The position numbers were made by a program, and so were the translations under genes. From CAZRQL01 sp964602415 (GTDB lineage: Bacteria; Bacteroidota; Bacteroidia; Cytophagales; Flammeovirgaceae), in contig CAZRQL010000007.1 of assembly GCA_964602415.1 (NCBI GenBank), forward strand, positions 49,933-113,932: a stretch of 64,000 bases of DNA. Reading direction: 5' to 3'. The notes below the pieces were generated by a model. The model was not told the origin of the DNA. It saw only the letters and a list, made by a program, of their open reading frames with translations, and ran no database searches. The number at the start of each line of letters is the position of its first letter. Position 1 is the stretch's first letter. This document shows, one piece after another, positions 18,122-27,184 of this stretch.

Positions 18122-18649
18122 CTAAGCAGGTTTTTTGAGAAAAGACTTTATCTTCAAAGGTCTGTATTTTTTTAGCAGCCCCTTTTTGGATACGATAGAT
18201 TCAAAAAATTTTTGGTCTTGCTCGCTGCGAAAAACGGAGAAAGGCAGTTGAATGAATTGAAACTTAGAGAGCATAACCAAATAATAATCAGACGATTTTC
18301 TAATTTCTTTGATTTGATCCCATTTAAAATAGCTCCCTTCTCGTTCGTTGATTTTAAACATAAACTGACGGCTGTCAATTTCGTAGTATAACTTTTGGAA
18401 AAGCGGTTTGAATTGCTCCAACTGTGTAATGCCAGTGAACTGAATAGCCCAAAAAGCCCAATAACCGACAATCAATAAAATTGATATAAAAATTGCCCAC
18501 CAAAAAAATCCTTTCCATACTATGGGCAAAAGCATGATAGACAATGGTATAAACCAAACCCACCAATATTCTCTGGCTACGATTTCAAGGGCGATTTTAA
18601 TAAATGTATTGGGTTGGAGTTGCGTTTTTTTTGTTTTGATTGTAGTCAT
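18122..18649 (-). CDS. YcxB-like two-helix membrane protein
   Basis: The protein has 175 residues from the ATG at 18649 (TTG at 18664 possible). Two adjacent transmembrane helices (about 30-75, rich in Trp and Phe) are followed by a soluble domain with the pattern FKWDQIKEIRKSSDYYLVMLSKFQFIQLP, which resembles the YcxB-like domain found in many bacterial membrane proteins of unknown function. It is four bases from the CorC-type gene. Confidence 0.6.
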   Translation of the reverse strand: MTTIKTKKTQLQPNTFIKIALEIVAREYWWVWFIPLSIMLLPIVWKGFFWWAIFISILLIVGYWAFWAIQFTGITQLEQFKPLFQKLYYEIDSRQFMFKINEREGSYFKWDQIKEIRKSSDYYLVMLSKFQFIQLPFSVFRSEQDQKFFESIVSKKGLLKKYRPLKIKSFLKKPA

Positions 18650-18687
18650 CTTTTTGATAATCAATTTTCTGTGATAGAAGCAGCATG

Positions 18688-19551
18688 CTAAATTTTAACA
18701 GCCTTGAGGCTCAAATCTATACTTTTGTATGAGTGCGTCAGGGCTCCCACCGATATAAAGTCCACACCGGTTTGAGCCACTTCGGCAATATTTTTTTCTG
18801 AAATGTTACCCGATGCTTCTGTGTAAAAACGCTTGTCAATCATTTGGATAGCTTGCTTCATGGTTGCTGTATCCATATTGTCAAGCATAATGTAGTCAAC
18901 CCCACCCACTTCCAAAACTTGCCTTACCTCATCTAAATTGCGTGTTTCAATCTCAATTTTTATTTCCAGGGCATTTGCTTTTAGGTAGTCGTGTGTTCTG
19001 GTGATGGCTTGAGGGATTCCTCCGGCAAAGTCTATGTGGTTGTCTTTGAGCATAATCATGTCGTACAGGCCCATTCGATGGTTTTGGCCTCCACCAATTC
19101 TGACCGCCCACTTCTCAAATGCCCTAAAGCCGGGAGTGGTTTTTCGTGTGTCTAACAGTTTGGCGTTTGTGTGGGCAATGAGCGAGTTTAGATAGGCTGT
19201 GTAGGAAGCTATCCCGCTCATCCGCTGGGCGCAATTCAAAACCAAACGCTCAGATGAAAGTATAGACTGGGCTTTGCCTTTGACTATCAGTATTTTGTCT
19301 CCTATAGATATTTTTCCGCCGTCACAAATCAGAACTTCAATTTCCAAAGACTCATCAACTTGCTTGAATATAGAGCAAGCCAATTCAACTCCGGCTACTA
19401 AGCCATCTGCTTTGGCCAGCATTTGGGCTTGGGCTGTACTTTCGGAAGGTACACCGGCCAAGGATGAAAAGTCTCCAATTCCAATATCTTCCTCCAACGC
19501 ATTGTTTATGAAACGCTTGAGTAGAGATTCTGTGATAAAATGAGGTCTCAT
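18688..19551 (-). CDS. nadC: Nicotinate-nucleotide pyrophosphorylase (carboxylating)
   Basis: The protein has 287 residues from the ATG at 19551. NadC converts quinolinate and PRPP into nicotinate mononucleotide in de novo NAD synthesis. Family motifs visible are EEDIGIGDFSS, GLVAGVELAC, LNCAQRMSGIAS, LDTRKTTPGFRAFEKWAVRIGGGQNHRMGLYDMIMLKDNH, VGGVDYIMLDN and EASGNISEKNIAE. nadA and nadB are not adjacent. A consensus -7 box lies only six bases before the ATG, implying an almost leaderless mRNA. The gene heads the run that ends with nuoB. Confidence 0.95.
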   Translation of the reverse strand: MRPHFITESLLKRFINNALEEDIGIGDFSSLAGVPSESTAQAQMLAKADGLVAGVELACSIFKQVDESLEIEVLICDGGKISIGDKILIVKGKAQSILSSERLVLNCAQRMSGIASYTAYLNSLIAHTNAKLLDTRKTTPGFRAFEKWAVRIGGGQNHRMGLYDMIMLKDNHIDFAGGIPQAITRTHDYLKANALEIKIEIETRNLDEVRQVLEVGGVDYIMLDNMDTATMKQAIQMIDKRFYTEASGNISEKNIAEVAQTGVDFISVGALTHSYKSIDLSLKAVKI

Positions 19552-19557
19552 TTGAAG

Positions 19558-19565
19558 CAAAGATA
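19558..19565 (-). promoter_or_regulatory. -7 box immediately before nadC
   Basis: TATCTTTG on the minus strand fits TAnnTTTG exactly and ends six bases before the nadC ATG. A TTAG about 20 bases further upstream could be the -33 element. If used, transcription starts within a few bases of the start codon. Confidence 0.55.
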
Positions 19566-19672
19566 CTTAATGTCCCGAAAACTAATAGTAGTTTAGTTTA
19601 AAAATAGGGCACTTGATAGAAACACCTCATCCCCAAATTGCTTTAATTTTGAATTTTAAATTCTAAGCCAAA

Positions 19673-20263
19673 ATGTTTACAGGAATTATAGAGTCTATGG
19701 CTCAAGTAGTTGACATAGAAAGAGACGCGGGTAATATTCATATTAGATTTGCCACTCCGTTGGCCAAAGAGTTGAAGGTAGATCAAAGTGTCTCTCATAA
19801 TGGGGTATGTATGACGGTAATAGAAAAAACGCCTGATTATTATACCGTTACAGCCATACAAGAGACTTTGTTGCGCACCAACTTAGAAACGCTGCAACTT
19901 GGGGATTGGGTGAACTTGGAGCGATGCATGGTAGTAGGTTCGCGACTTGATGGCCATATCGTTCAGGGACATGTAGATACTGTGGGTGTGTGTGTACGCA
20001 TCGTTGAGGCTGATGGTAGTTGGTATTATCGATTTGAGCACGCTGCCGGGAGTGATTTCTTGACTGTTCCCAAAGGCTCAATTGCTGTCAATGGCGTGAG
20101 TTTGACGGTAGTGGAGAGTTGGGCTGAAGGCTTTAGTGTGGCGATTATACCCTACACATACGAACACACAAATTTCAAATATTTGCAACAAGGCTCAATA
20201 ATAAACCTTGAATTTGACATAATAGGGAAGTATATTGCAAAACAAATTCATGCCTATAAGTGA
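19673..20263 (+). CDS. ribE: Riboflavin synthase (alpha chain)
   Basis: The protein has 196 residues, made of two lumazine-binding repeats. It dismutates two 6,7-dimethyl-8-ribityllumazine molecules into riboflavin. The N-terminus MFTGIIESMAQV, the SHNGVCMTV motif and DGHIVQGHVDTVG in the first repeat, and SIAVNGVSLTV in the second, are all typical. No FMN riboswitch fold is seen in the 110-base leader; a TAATTTTG box lies at 19644-19651. nadC is divergent upstream. Confidence 0.96.
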   Translation: MFTGIIESMAQVVDIERDAGNIHIRFATPLAKELKVDQSVSHNGVCMTVIEKTPDYYTVTAIQETLLRTNLETLQLGDWVNLERCMVVGSRLDGHIVQGHVDTVGVCVRIVEADGSWYYRFEHAAGSDFLTVPKGSIAVNGVSLTVVESWAEGFSVAIIPYTYEHTNFKYLQQGSIINLEFDIIGKYIAKQIHAYK

Positions 20264-20313
20264 TTTAAACAATTGGTAGTAAAGGCTTTAATTTTTTTTA
20301 ACTTACCTAAAAA

Positions 20314-20736
20314 ATGGATAATATACAAAATAGACAGAGGTTGTTTGCTGTCATGCTCATTGATGACAACGAAATTGACAACCTTATTAATCACAAAATG
20401 GTGGAATCGGTAGGGATAGCTGAAAAAATCTATGTTCATACAGGAGCAAAGAGCGGGATAGAGTTTCTCAAAAACATAGAAAAACTGCCCGAATACGCAG
20501 ATAAAATACTCCCCGATCTCATTTTTTTGGACATTGACATGCCGCTAATGGATGGTTTTCAGTTTTTAGATCTTTTTTCCAAACTCAGTGAGGCCACAAG
20601 AGCAAAATGTAAAATTGTGATGCTCACATCTTCTATCAATCCACAAGACATTAGTAAGTTGAAAAATTATGATTGTGTAGTCAAATATTTGAACAAACCA
20701 TTGACAGCTAAAAGTTTAACTGCCTTAGAACTTTAA
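20314..20736 (+). CDS. Single-domain response regulator receiver
   Basis: The protein has 140 residues and only a receiver domain. The acidic pair is in VMLIDDNEID, the phospho-accepting aspartate is about D73 in IFLDIDMPLMDG, followed by VMLTSS and the lysine in LNKPL. There is no output domain, so it probably acts by protein contact, as CheY or other stand-alone receivers do. No histidine kinase lies beside it. The next gene starts five bases later. Confidence 0.9.
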   Translation: MDNIQNRQRLFAVMLIDDNEIDNLINHKMVESVGIAEKIYVHTGAKSGIEFLKNIEKLPEYADKILPDLIFLDIDMPLMDGFQFLDLFSKLSEATRAKCKIVMLTSSINPQDISKLKNYDCVVKYLNKPLTAKSLTALEL

Positions 20737-20741
20737 TAAAG

Positions 20742-21167
20742 ATGAAAGATTACTCTCAGTTGAATCAGATTGTTTACCACATAGCCGACCTTAGGTATCA
20801 ACTTTCTTTGAAGTCTTACGAAGACGATGGCTATGATGAGCTTGAGGATAAGCTCCACGAAATAGAAGATGCCTTCATAGAAGGTCAAGGGGAAGAGTTG
20901 GAACAAATTATGTTGGGTATTTATGAAGAACTTCGCCTCGATGACGAAGTACTGTCCCCATTGGCTTATTTTGCTACAACTTACAGAAAGATAGGAGAAA
21001 ACCAAGGACTTAGTGTATTTGATGTTGATGCTGACCAGGGTATTGAGGTGTCTATGGAAGGGACAGGTAGGAAAGAACCCCGCTTGGTGGTACTCCCCAA
21101 TCCTTTGCGCATAATCCTTAACGTTGATGCCAAAACGCGCTATAGAGTTTGGCCTAAAGACAATTAG
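20742..21167 (+). CDS. Protein of unknown function after the receiver gene
   Basis: This is a 141-residue acidic protein without signal peptide or membrane segment. The N-terminal two thirds look helical (DELEDKLHEIEDAFIEGQGEE), and the end is beta-rich (EPRLVVLPNPLRIILN). No motif is recognised. It starts five bases after the receiver gene stop and 39 bases before pgi, so it is likely co-transcribed with the receiver and might be its partner; this is only inference from spacing. Confidence 0.6.
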   Translation: MKDYSQLNQIVYHIADLRYQLSLKSYEDDGYDELEDKLHEIEDAFIEGQGEELEQIMLGIYEELRLDDEVLSPLAYFATTYRKIGENQGLSVFDVDADQGIEVSMEGTGRKEPRLVVLPNPLRIILNVDAKTRYRVWPKDN

Positions 21168-21206
21168 GGTATGTATAGGCGTATATTTTAATCTTTATTT
21201 GATAAA

Positions 21207-22853
21207 ATGTTTAATATCAATCCATTAGCCACCAATAGTTGGGAAAAACTCAATAGCCATTTTCTTAAGATGCGAACGGCTAAAATGACTGACTTTTTCA
21301 AGCGCGAACCGAACAGAGCACAGGCAATGTCTTTGGGTTTTGAAGATCTGTTTTTTGATTACTCTAAAAATATTATTACCCACCAGACCCTTTCGCTTTT
21401 GCAGGAATTGGCAGAAGAGTCTGGCGTTCATGAGGGCATACGGTCTATGTTTGCTGGCAAACACATCAACGTTACCGAAGACAGAGCGGTGATGCACATG
21501 GCTTTGCGTGCGCCTACAAACTCTAAGGTGTACATAGATGGCATTGATGTTATGCCCGATATATGTAGGGTGCTGAATCAAATGAAAGATTTTTCAGAAA
21601 AAATTCGTTCAGGTCAGTGGGTTGGTTATAGCGGAAAATCTATTACAGATATTGTAAACATAGGAATCGGAGGCTCTGATCTGGGGCCTGCAATGGTCTA
21701 TCAGGCTCTTATGCCCTACAAACAAGATGGCATACATTGTCATTTTGTTTCTAATATAGACCCCACTCATATAGGAGAAACCCTCAAAAATCTCAATTCA
21801 GAGACCACTTTGTTTCTCATAGCATCCAAGACTTTTACTACCCAAGAAACCATGACCAACGCCCAAACAGCCAGAGAATGGTTTCTTAAAAAAGCCCAAA
21901 GCCAAGAGCATATCAAAAAGCATTTTGTAGCCCTATCTACCAATGAGGCTAAGGTGCGTGAGTTTGGCATTGATGAAATGTTTGTTTTTTGGGATTGGGT
22001 CGGGGGTAGGTATTCTATATGGTCGGCTATTGGTTTATCGGTGTGTTGTGCCATTGGTTTTGATAACTTCAGAGCCTTTTTGGACGGGGCACATTCGATG
22101 GATGAGCACTTCAAAAATACGCCTTTTGACAAGAACATCCCTGTCATTATGGCTTTAATAGGGATTTGGTATGTTAATTTTTTCAAATCAGAGAGTGAGG
22201 CAATTTTGCCTTATGACCAATACTTAGCCCGCTTTCCTGCCTATTTTCAACAAGGCAATATGGAAAGCAATGGCAAGTCAATAGATCGAAACGGAGAGAA
22301 AATACAGTACCATACCGGCCCAATCATCTGGGGCGAGCCCGGCACAAACGGGCAGCATGCTTTTTATCAACTGATTCATCAAGGCACGCGCTTAATTCCT
22401 TGCGATTTTTTGGCACCCGCATTGCCGCATCATGATATTGGAGACCAGCATTTGAAGCTATTGGCTAACTTTTTTGCTCAAACAGAAGCCCTTATGGTAG
22501 GGAAGAGTTTAAATCAAGTTTTGGCAGAACTTGGAGGTATTCCTTCAGAGCAAGCCCTAAAAACAGCCAAATTCAAGGTGTTTGAGGGCAACCGCCCGAC
22601 CAATTCGTTCCTATACAAAAAACTAACACCCCGCGTACTGGGACAACTCATAGCCATGTATGAGCACAAAATTTTTGTGCAAGGAATTATATGGAATATT
22701 TATAGTTTTGACCAGTGGGGTGTAGAGCTTGGTAAGCAGTTGGCTAACAAGATTTTGCCTGAACTATCTACCCAAGAGTGGGTTGACTCGCACGACCCCT
22801 CTACCAATTCACTCATCAATCAATATAAAAAGATGAGAACTCAACAGGATTAA
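21207..22853 (+). CDS. pgi: Glucose-6-phosphate isomerase
   Basis: The protein has 548 residues, the length of the long bacterial/eukaryotic form. It interconverts glucose-6-phosphate and fructose-6-phosphate. Conserved segments include [28 protein letters not shown] ([16 protein letters not shown]), [39 protein letters not shown] and the C-terminal [10 protein letters not shown] with the catalytic lysine. Together with pfkA this shows the upper glycolytic steps in this window, though on separate units. Confidence 0.96.
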   Translation: MFNINPLATNSWEKLNSHFLKMRTAKMTDFFKREPNRAQAMSLGFEDLFFDYSKNIITHQTLSLLQELAEESGVHEGIRSMFAGKHINVTEDRAVMHMALRAPTNSKVYIDGIDVMPDICRVLNQMKDFSEKIRSGQWVGYSGKSITDIVNIGIGGSDLGPAMVYQALMPYKQDGIHCHFVSNIDPTHIGETLKNLNSETTLFLIASKTFTTQETMTNAQTAREWFLKKAQSQEHIKKHFVALSTNEAKVREFGIDEMFVFWDWVGGRYSIWSAIGLSVCCAIGFDNFRAFLDGAHSMDEHFKNTPFDKNIPVIMALIGIWYVNFFKSESEAILPYDQYLARFPAYFQQGNMESNGKSIDRNGEKIQYHTGPIIWGEPGTNGQHAFYQLIHQGTRLIPCDFLAPALPHHDIGDQHLKLLANFFAQTEALMVGKSLNQVLAELGGIPSEQALKTAKFKVFEGNRPTNSFLYKKLTPRVLGQLIAMYEHKIFVQGIIWNIYSFDQWGVELGKQLANKILPELSTQEWVDSHDPSTNSLINQYKKMRTQQD

Positions 22854-22949
22854 ATTCAGTTTGATATTTCTCTATTGTTATTTTGAATAGCCTGCTTGTT
22901 TTGTGGGTGCAGAGTTTTGGCTATGGCTATTTTTTTCGCATGATTGAGC

Positions 22950-22957
22950 TATTTTTG
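22950..22957 (+). promoter_or_regulatory. -7 box upstream of the acyl-CoA dehydrogenase
   Basis: TATTTTTG fits TAnnTTTG and lies 16 bases before the ATG at 22974. No clear -33 TTG is seen at 17-23 bases, so confidence is limited. Confidence 0.4.
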
Positions 22958-22973
22958 CTCAAATTTAGAAATT

Positions 22974-24191
22974 ATGCACTTGTTTAAAGAGACTCCCGCA
23001 ATCGAACACCGTAACGTGTTGGATGAATTTGTGATGCCTGATTTTTACTCGATTGACGACTTACTCAGCCAAGAGCACAAATTGGTTAGGGACTCAGTCA
23101 GAGATTTCGTGGGCAAAGAAATATTGCCTGTCATAGAAGACTGCGCCCAAAGGAATATATTCCCTACTCATCTTGTTCCCAAATTTGGGGAAATAGGGGC
23201 TTTTGGACCTACCATTCCCCAGCAATACGGTGGCGCGGGACTTGACGAGATAGCTTACGGGCTGATTATGCAAGAGATAGAGCGCGGCGATTCGGGTATG
23301 CGCTCCACGGTCTCTGTACAAGGCTCTTTGGTGATGTACCCCATTTACAAATTCGGCAATGAGCAGCAGCGGCAAAAGTACCTTCCCAAACTGGCTAAAG
23401 GTGAGATGCTTGGCTGTTTTGGGCTTACAGAGCCGGATCATGGTTCCAATCCGGGGGGCATGGTTACAAACTTCAAAGACATGGGAGATCATTATTTGCT
23501 CAATGGAGCAAAAATGTGGATTTCCAATTCTCCTTATGCCGATATTGCCGTCGTTTGGGCCAAAAATGAGGATGGCAGAATTCATGGATTGATTGTTGAA
23601 AGGGGGATGGAGGGCTTTTCTACTCCCGAAACCCACAATAAGTGGTCACTGAGAGCCAGTGCAACCGGTGAGTTGGTCTTTGACAACGTCAAGGTTCCCA
23701 AAGAGAATTTGCTATTGGGCAAAACGGGATTGGGTGCTCCTTTAGCTTGCTTAGATTCAGCTCGCTACGGGATTGCTTGGGGTGCTTTGGGGGCTGCCAT
23801 GTCCTGTTACGATACCGCCCTTAGGTACGCCAAACAGCGTATTCAGTTTGATAAGCCGATTGCGTCTTTCCAGCTTGTGCAGAAAAAATTGGCTGAAATG
23901 CTAACCGAAATTACCAAAGCCCAATTGCTGTGCTACAGACTTGGCACGCTCAAAAATGAAGGTCGAGCCACTACAGCGCAAATTTCTTTAGCAAAGCGCA
24001 ACAATGTGGCCATGGCCCTGGAAATAGCCCGCGAAGCCCGACAAATCTTGGGTGGGATGGGCATAACAGGTGAATATCCCATTATGCGACACATGATGAA
24101 CTTGGAGTCAGTGGTTACTTACGAAGGTACACACGACATTCATTTACTTATTTTAGGGGCTGAAATAACAGGTATTCAGGCTTTTAAATAG
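22974..24191 (+). CDS. Acyl-CoA dehydrogenase, glutaryl-CoA dehydrogenase-like
   Basis: The protein has 405 residues from the ATG at 22974. It is an FAD enzyme that oxidises acyl-CoA at the alpha-beta position. CFGLTEPDHGSNPGGM (FAD/substrate contact), GAKMWISNSPYAD, RYGIAWGALGAA and TYEGTHDIH with the catalytic glutamate closely resemble glutaryl-CoA dehydrogenases, which also decarboxylate, in lysine and tryptophan breakdown. Exact substrate is inferred from these motifs. No other lysine degradation genes are adjacent. tRNA-Arg follows. Confidence 0.88.
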   Translation: MHLFKETPAIEHRNVLDEFVMPDFYSIDDLLSQEHKLVRDSVRDFVGKEILPVIEDCAQRNIFPTHLVPKFGEIGAFGPTIPQQYGGAGLDEIAYGLIMQEIERGDSGMRSTVSVQGSLVMYPIYKFGNEQQRQKYLPKLAKGEMLGCFGLTEPDHGSNPGGMVTNFKDMGDHYLLNGAKMWISNSPYADIAVVWAKNEDGRIHGLIVERGMEGFSTPETHNKWSLRASATGELVFDNVKVPKENLLLGKTGLGAPLACLDSARYGIAWGALGAAMSCYDTALRYAKQRIQFDKPIASFQLVQKKLAEMLTEITKAQLLCYRLGTLKNEGRATTAQISLAKRNNVAMALEIAREARQILGGMGITGEYPIMRHMMNLESVVTYEGTHDIHLLILGAEITGIQAFK

Positions 24192-24229
24192 TAGATTGAC
24201 AATAATTTTTTTAGGGCTGCAAAATTGTC

Positions 24230-24237
24230 TATCTTTG
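24230..24237 (+). promoter_or_regulatory. -7 box of the tRNA-Arg gene
   Basis: TATCTTTG fits TAnnTTTG exactly and ends nine bases before the mature tRNA 5' end. A TTT-rich stretch near 24210 could supply the -33 contact. Confidence 0.55.
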
Positions 24238-24246
24238 CAGTCCTAT

Positions 24247-24318
24247 GGTCTTGTAGTTCAACGGATAGAATAGAAGTTTCCTAAACTTTAGATCTGGGTT
24301 CGATTCCCGGCGAGACCA
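24247..24318 (+). tRNA. tRNA-Arg (anticodon CCU)
   Basis: The 72-base cloverleaf folds fully: acceptor stem GGTCTTG/CGAGACC (one T-G pair), D stem GTTC/GAAT, anticodon stem GAAGT/ACTTT with loop TTCCTAA (anticodon CCT, reading AGG), and T stem CTGGG/CCCGG with loop TTCGATT. The discriminator base is A. The 3' CCA is not encoded and would be added after transcription. Confidence 0.95.
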
Positions 24319-24324
24319 CTACAA

Positions 24325-26013
24325 CTACTTTCTATTAAGTTCTGATTTTAGTTGTTGGGCATTGGAAAAGCCCTGTTGAGATTTTTCTATGTAAAAATTA
24401 GATGATTCGTTGGAAACGGACTGAAAAACTGAAATACACTCTTTGAAAAGTTTCATTGCATCGTCAGGTTTTTTCAAAACCATATATAGTTCTGCAAGTT
24501 TGTAGATAACCGGACCTACTTCCGCACTGACCTCTCCATAGTGCTGTTTGAAAACGTCGATTTGCTGGCGCAACAGCTTTTCTGCTTCTTCATTTTTTCC
24601 ACTCGCAATGTGAACATCAGCTTTGTTGCCAAGAGCCATACCGTAGTAGGCGTGCTTTTTACCGGGTTGAACAGCACGGATTCGCAAAGAGCGGCTAAAC
24701 ATGGTATCGGCTTCTACCAGTTTGCCGCGCCTCAAGTAGTATTTACCCAGACTGTCCATACCAAAGGTACATTCGTTGGAGGTCTGCCCAAAGTTTTTTT
24801 CTCTTAGCTCTAAATTGGATACAAAAATTTGCTCGGCTTTTTCAAATTGATTCATTTGCTCGTAGAGCCTCCCCAATATATCGCTGCCATTGATGTACTC
24901 GATGGATTTTTCGCCTTTTTGGCTTTTGAAGATGCTAATGCCTTTTTCGATGTATTCTTTGGCTTTATCGTATTGCTTAAGCCGGATTTTAAATATTCCC
25001 ATATCCTCAAGTGCGTCTCCATATTCCACACTTTGCTCCCCAAACTGCATCTTGACGGCCTCGATTTTTTTATTGTAGAGTTTTTCGAGTTCAATACCAA
25101 ACCCAAGTGTTTCTAAGTCTTTGATAGATTTTTCAATAATTTTGATAAAATCCTTGTTTTTCAGTCCATTTACAGTTTCGTAGGCACTCAAATACTCTGT
25201 ATGGGTTTTGAGAGCCGTGCCTTTTTCCCCAATTTTAGAGGCACAAAATGCACGTTTTGAGTAGCTTTCCAATATGTCTTTCTTAGGTTTTTTCAGGGCT
25301 TCGCTGGTAGTGATGTGCTCCTCGTAGAGCTTAAAAGAATTGTCATATTGTTTTCTATCCGTAAGGTAGTCGGCATAATCTATTAGCGAAGCCAAATAAG
25401 CATCTGATTTTTTTCCTTGAAACGACCCGATGGCCTCAAGGAGTTCAGTAAAATATTTTTCTGCATTTTTTTGTTCTGATTTTTTGTAAGTAGAAAGGGT
25501 AGCCAGACCTTTCAGACTGTTGATGCACTCATTGGTTTTTTCTTGGCTGTTTTTTTTACGGATTTCATAAGAACTTTTGTACGCTTCCAGAGCAAAGCGG
25601 TACAGTTCTTCTTTTTGTGCATCTGTTATGTCTTTGAGGCTGCGGTTTTTTTCAAAAAGTTTGCTGTAAGCATACCCCAAGGCCATTTGCACGTCGGCAT
25701 ACTCTATCGAACTGGCTTTGTTTTCATTTTTGAGCAAGTCTCTGAGTCCTTTGTAGAGGATAACACTTTTGTCGTATTGTCCCGTTTCATCATAAGATTT
25801 AGCCAAAAACTCAATGGTAACGCGGTATTTGGAACTATTGTGGCCAAACTGAGATTCGGCAATGTGTTGCGCAGTTTCTAAACTTTTGATGGCTTGGGGG
25901 TACTTTTTTGCAGTGTAGGCGTTTCTTCCTTCGTTGTATAAAGTATTCCAGTCTTGAGCCAATAATTGATAAGACAGAAAAATTGATAAAAATAGAGTCA
26001 GGTAAGTTCTCAT
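24325..26013 (-). CDS. Exported TPR-repeat protein
   Basis: The protein has 562 residues. A signal peptide (TYLTLFLSIFLSYQLLA, cut before QDW) precedes about ten Kinesin-light-chain-like TPR units of the form ALEDMGIFKIRLKQYDKAKEYIEKG, with the spacing of 42 rather than 34 residues in the second half. TPR proteins bind other proteins; no enzyme domain is present. The end is only seven bases from the tRNA 3' end on the opposite strand. A -7 box lies at 26046-26053. Confidence 0.8.
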   Translation of the reverse strand: MRTYLTLFLSIFLSYQLLAQDWNTLYNEGRNAYTAKKYPQAIKSLETAQHIAESQFGHNSSKYRVTIEFLAKSYDETGQYDKSVILYKGLRDLLKNENKASSIEYADVQMALGYAYSKLFEKNRSLKDITDAQKEELYRFALEAYKSSYEIRKKNSQEKTNECINSLKGLATLSTYKKSEQKNAEKYFTELLEAIGSFQGKKSDAYLASLIDYADYLTDRKQYDNSFKLYEEHITTSEALKKPKKDILESYSKRAFCASKIGEKGTALKTHTEYLSAYETVNGLKNKDFIKIIEKSIKDLETLGFGIELEKLYNKKIEAVKMQFGEQSVEYGDALEDMGIFKIRLKQYDKAKEYIEKGISIFKSQKGEKSIEYINGSDILGRLYEQMNQFEKAEQIFVSNLELREKNFGQTSNECTFGMDSLGKYYLRRGKLVEADTMFSRSLRIRAVQPGKKHAYYGMALGNKADVHIASGKNEEAEKLLRQQIDVFKQHYGEVSAEVGPVIYKLAELYMVLKKPDDAMKLFKECISVFQSVSNESSNFYIEKSQQGFSNAQQLKSELNRK

Positions 26014-26045
26014 ATCAGTAAGTTAAAAAGGTGCTACGTTAAAGA

Positions 26046-26053
26046 CAAATCTA
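26046..26053 (-). promoter_or_regulatory. -7 box upstream of the TPR gene
   Basis: On the minus strand TAGATTTG fits TAnnTTTG; a TTTT at about 18 bases further upstream could be the -33 contact. The leader to the ATG at 26013 would be roughly 28 bases. Confidence 0.5.
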
Positions 26054-26152
26054 TACCAAAATATAACGGGAAAACTTTTCTAAAGAATGTGAACATATTT
26101 TCATTTTTGCAGACAAGGTATTTTAAACCGGTTGGCATTTGGTTTGTCATAA

Positions 26153-27010
26153 ATGAAACTTATAAAAAATATGAAAAAAAATCTGTTTTTTGGATTGCTG
26201 GTTATTTTGTTTTCGTTGCAAAGTTGTCTCAAGCGCGATGAGGTTGCCGAACTGCTGGAGTCGGGCGAAGATCAATCTCTATTGGAGAACGAGTTTGCTG
26301 CTGTTTTTGACAATGTGGACAATAGCTCCAGAGGTGAGGACAATCCGGGGGGTAGAACTGAGGCTTCGGATTATTTACCTGACTGCGCGACTGTTAGTTA
26401 CGTAACGCAGAGCAAGACGCTTACCATTGATTTTGGGACAAGCTATTGTCTTTGCAAAGATGGCCGCTCGCGCAAGGGCAAAATTATTGCCACTTTTATC
26501 GGTAAATACCGCACCGTCGGAGCAAGCACTACTGTAACGCTTCAGGACTACTATGTCAAAGGCTTGCAAGGGCAAGAGATTAAGTTTGAAGGTACTAAAA
26601 AATTGACGTACAAAGAAAAAACTGCCAAAGGTTCAAGTTATACTTATACGGTAACCGGTGCTAAAGCCGTTACCCCCAACGGCACTATTTCATGGCAGAC
26701 CGATGCGAACGTTGAGAGAATAGAGGGCGATGAAACGCTCAACCCTTGGGACGATATTTATACAGTGTCTGCTACGTCTTCAGGCACCAACAGACGAGGA
26801 ACCGGTTTTACGGTAACTACCTCACAACTGCTGACAAAGAAAATTCAGATTGGTTGCGCATCTACGTTTGTTTCAGGGGTTTTGGTGTTGGTCAATAGCG
26901 ATGGCAATAAATTGACACTCAACTACGACCCATACGCAAACCAAGCCTGCGATAAAATTGCTACTATTCAGTTCAACAACCGCCCCCCAAGAACAATCAT
27001 GTTGCGTTAG
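26153..27010 (+). CDS. Lipoprotein of unknown function
   Basis: The protein has 285 residues; an internal ATG at 26171 is an equally good start. The lipobox LQSC with preceding hydrophobic stretch (FFGLLVILFS) marks a lipid-anchored envelope protein. An acidic linker (EVAELLESGEDQSLLENEF) follows, then a beta-rich body with two Cys pairs (DCATVSY, SYCLCKDG; GCASTFVS, NQACDKIA). No known domain is recognised. A strong terminator follows, so it is a single-gene unit. Confidence 0.65.
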   Translation: MKLIKNMKKNLFFGLLVILFSLQSCLKRDEVAELLESGEDQSLLENEFAAVFDNVDNSSRGEDNPGGRTEASDYLPDCATVSYVTQSKTLTIDFGTSYCLCKDGRSRKGKIIATFIGKYRTVGASTTVTLQDYYVKGLQGQEIKFEGTKKLTYKEKTAKGSSYTYTVTGAKAVTPNGTISWQTDANVERIEGDETLNPWDDIYTVSATSSGTNRRGTGFTVTTSQLLTKKIQIGCASTFVSGVLVLVNSDGNKLTLNYDPYANQACDKIATIQFNNRPPRTIMLR

Positions 27011-27031
27011 GTATGCCACCTTCCAATCAAG

Positions 27032-27058
27032 ACCCTGCCAAGTGGCAGGGTTTTTTGT
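27032..27058 (+). terminator. Rho-independent terminator after the lipoprotein gene
   Basis: A perfect 9-bp stem ACCCTGCCA / TGGCAGGGT with a two-base AG gap is followed by six T. It lies 21 bases after the stop codon. Confidence 0.85.
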
Positions 27059-27184
27059 TTTGCCCAGAAATGAGTTTTTACAATTTGCAACCGGTTACTT
27101 TTCAATATGTTGTTTTGATGTTAAATTTTATTGGCAAATCCGATTGAATTGCACGTATTAAATTTGGTGAAATTTAAAAAAAAG

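Noticed and set aside
19566..19672. Possible FMN riboswitch before ribE
   Set aside because: The spacer is only about 110 bases, shared with the divergent nadC promoter, and none of the conserved FMN-aptamer segments is seen.
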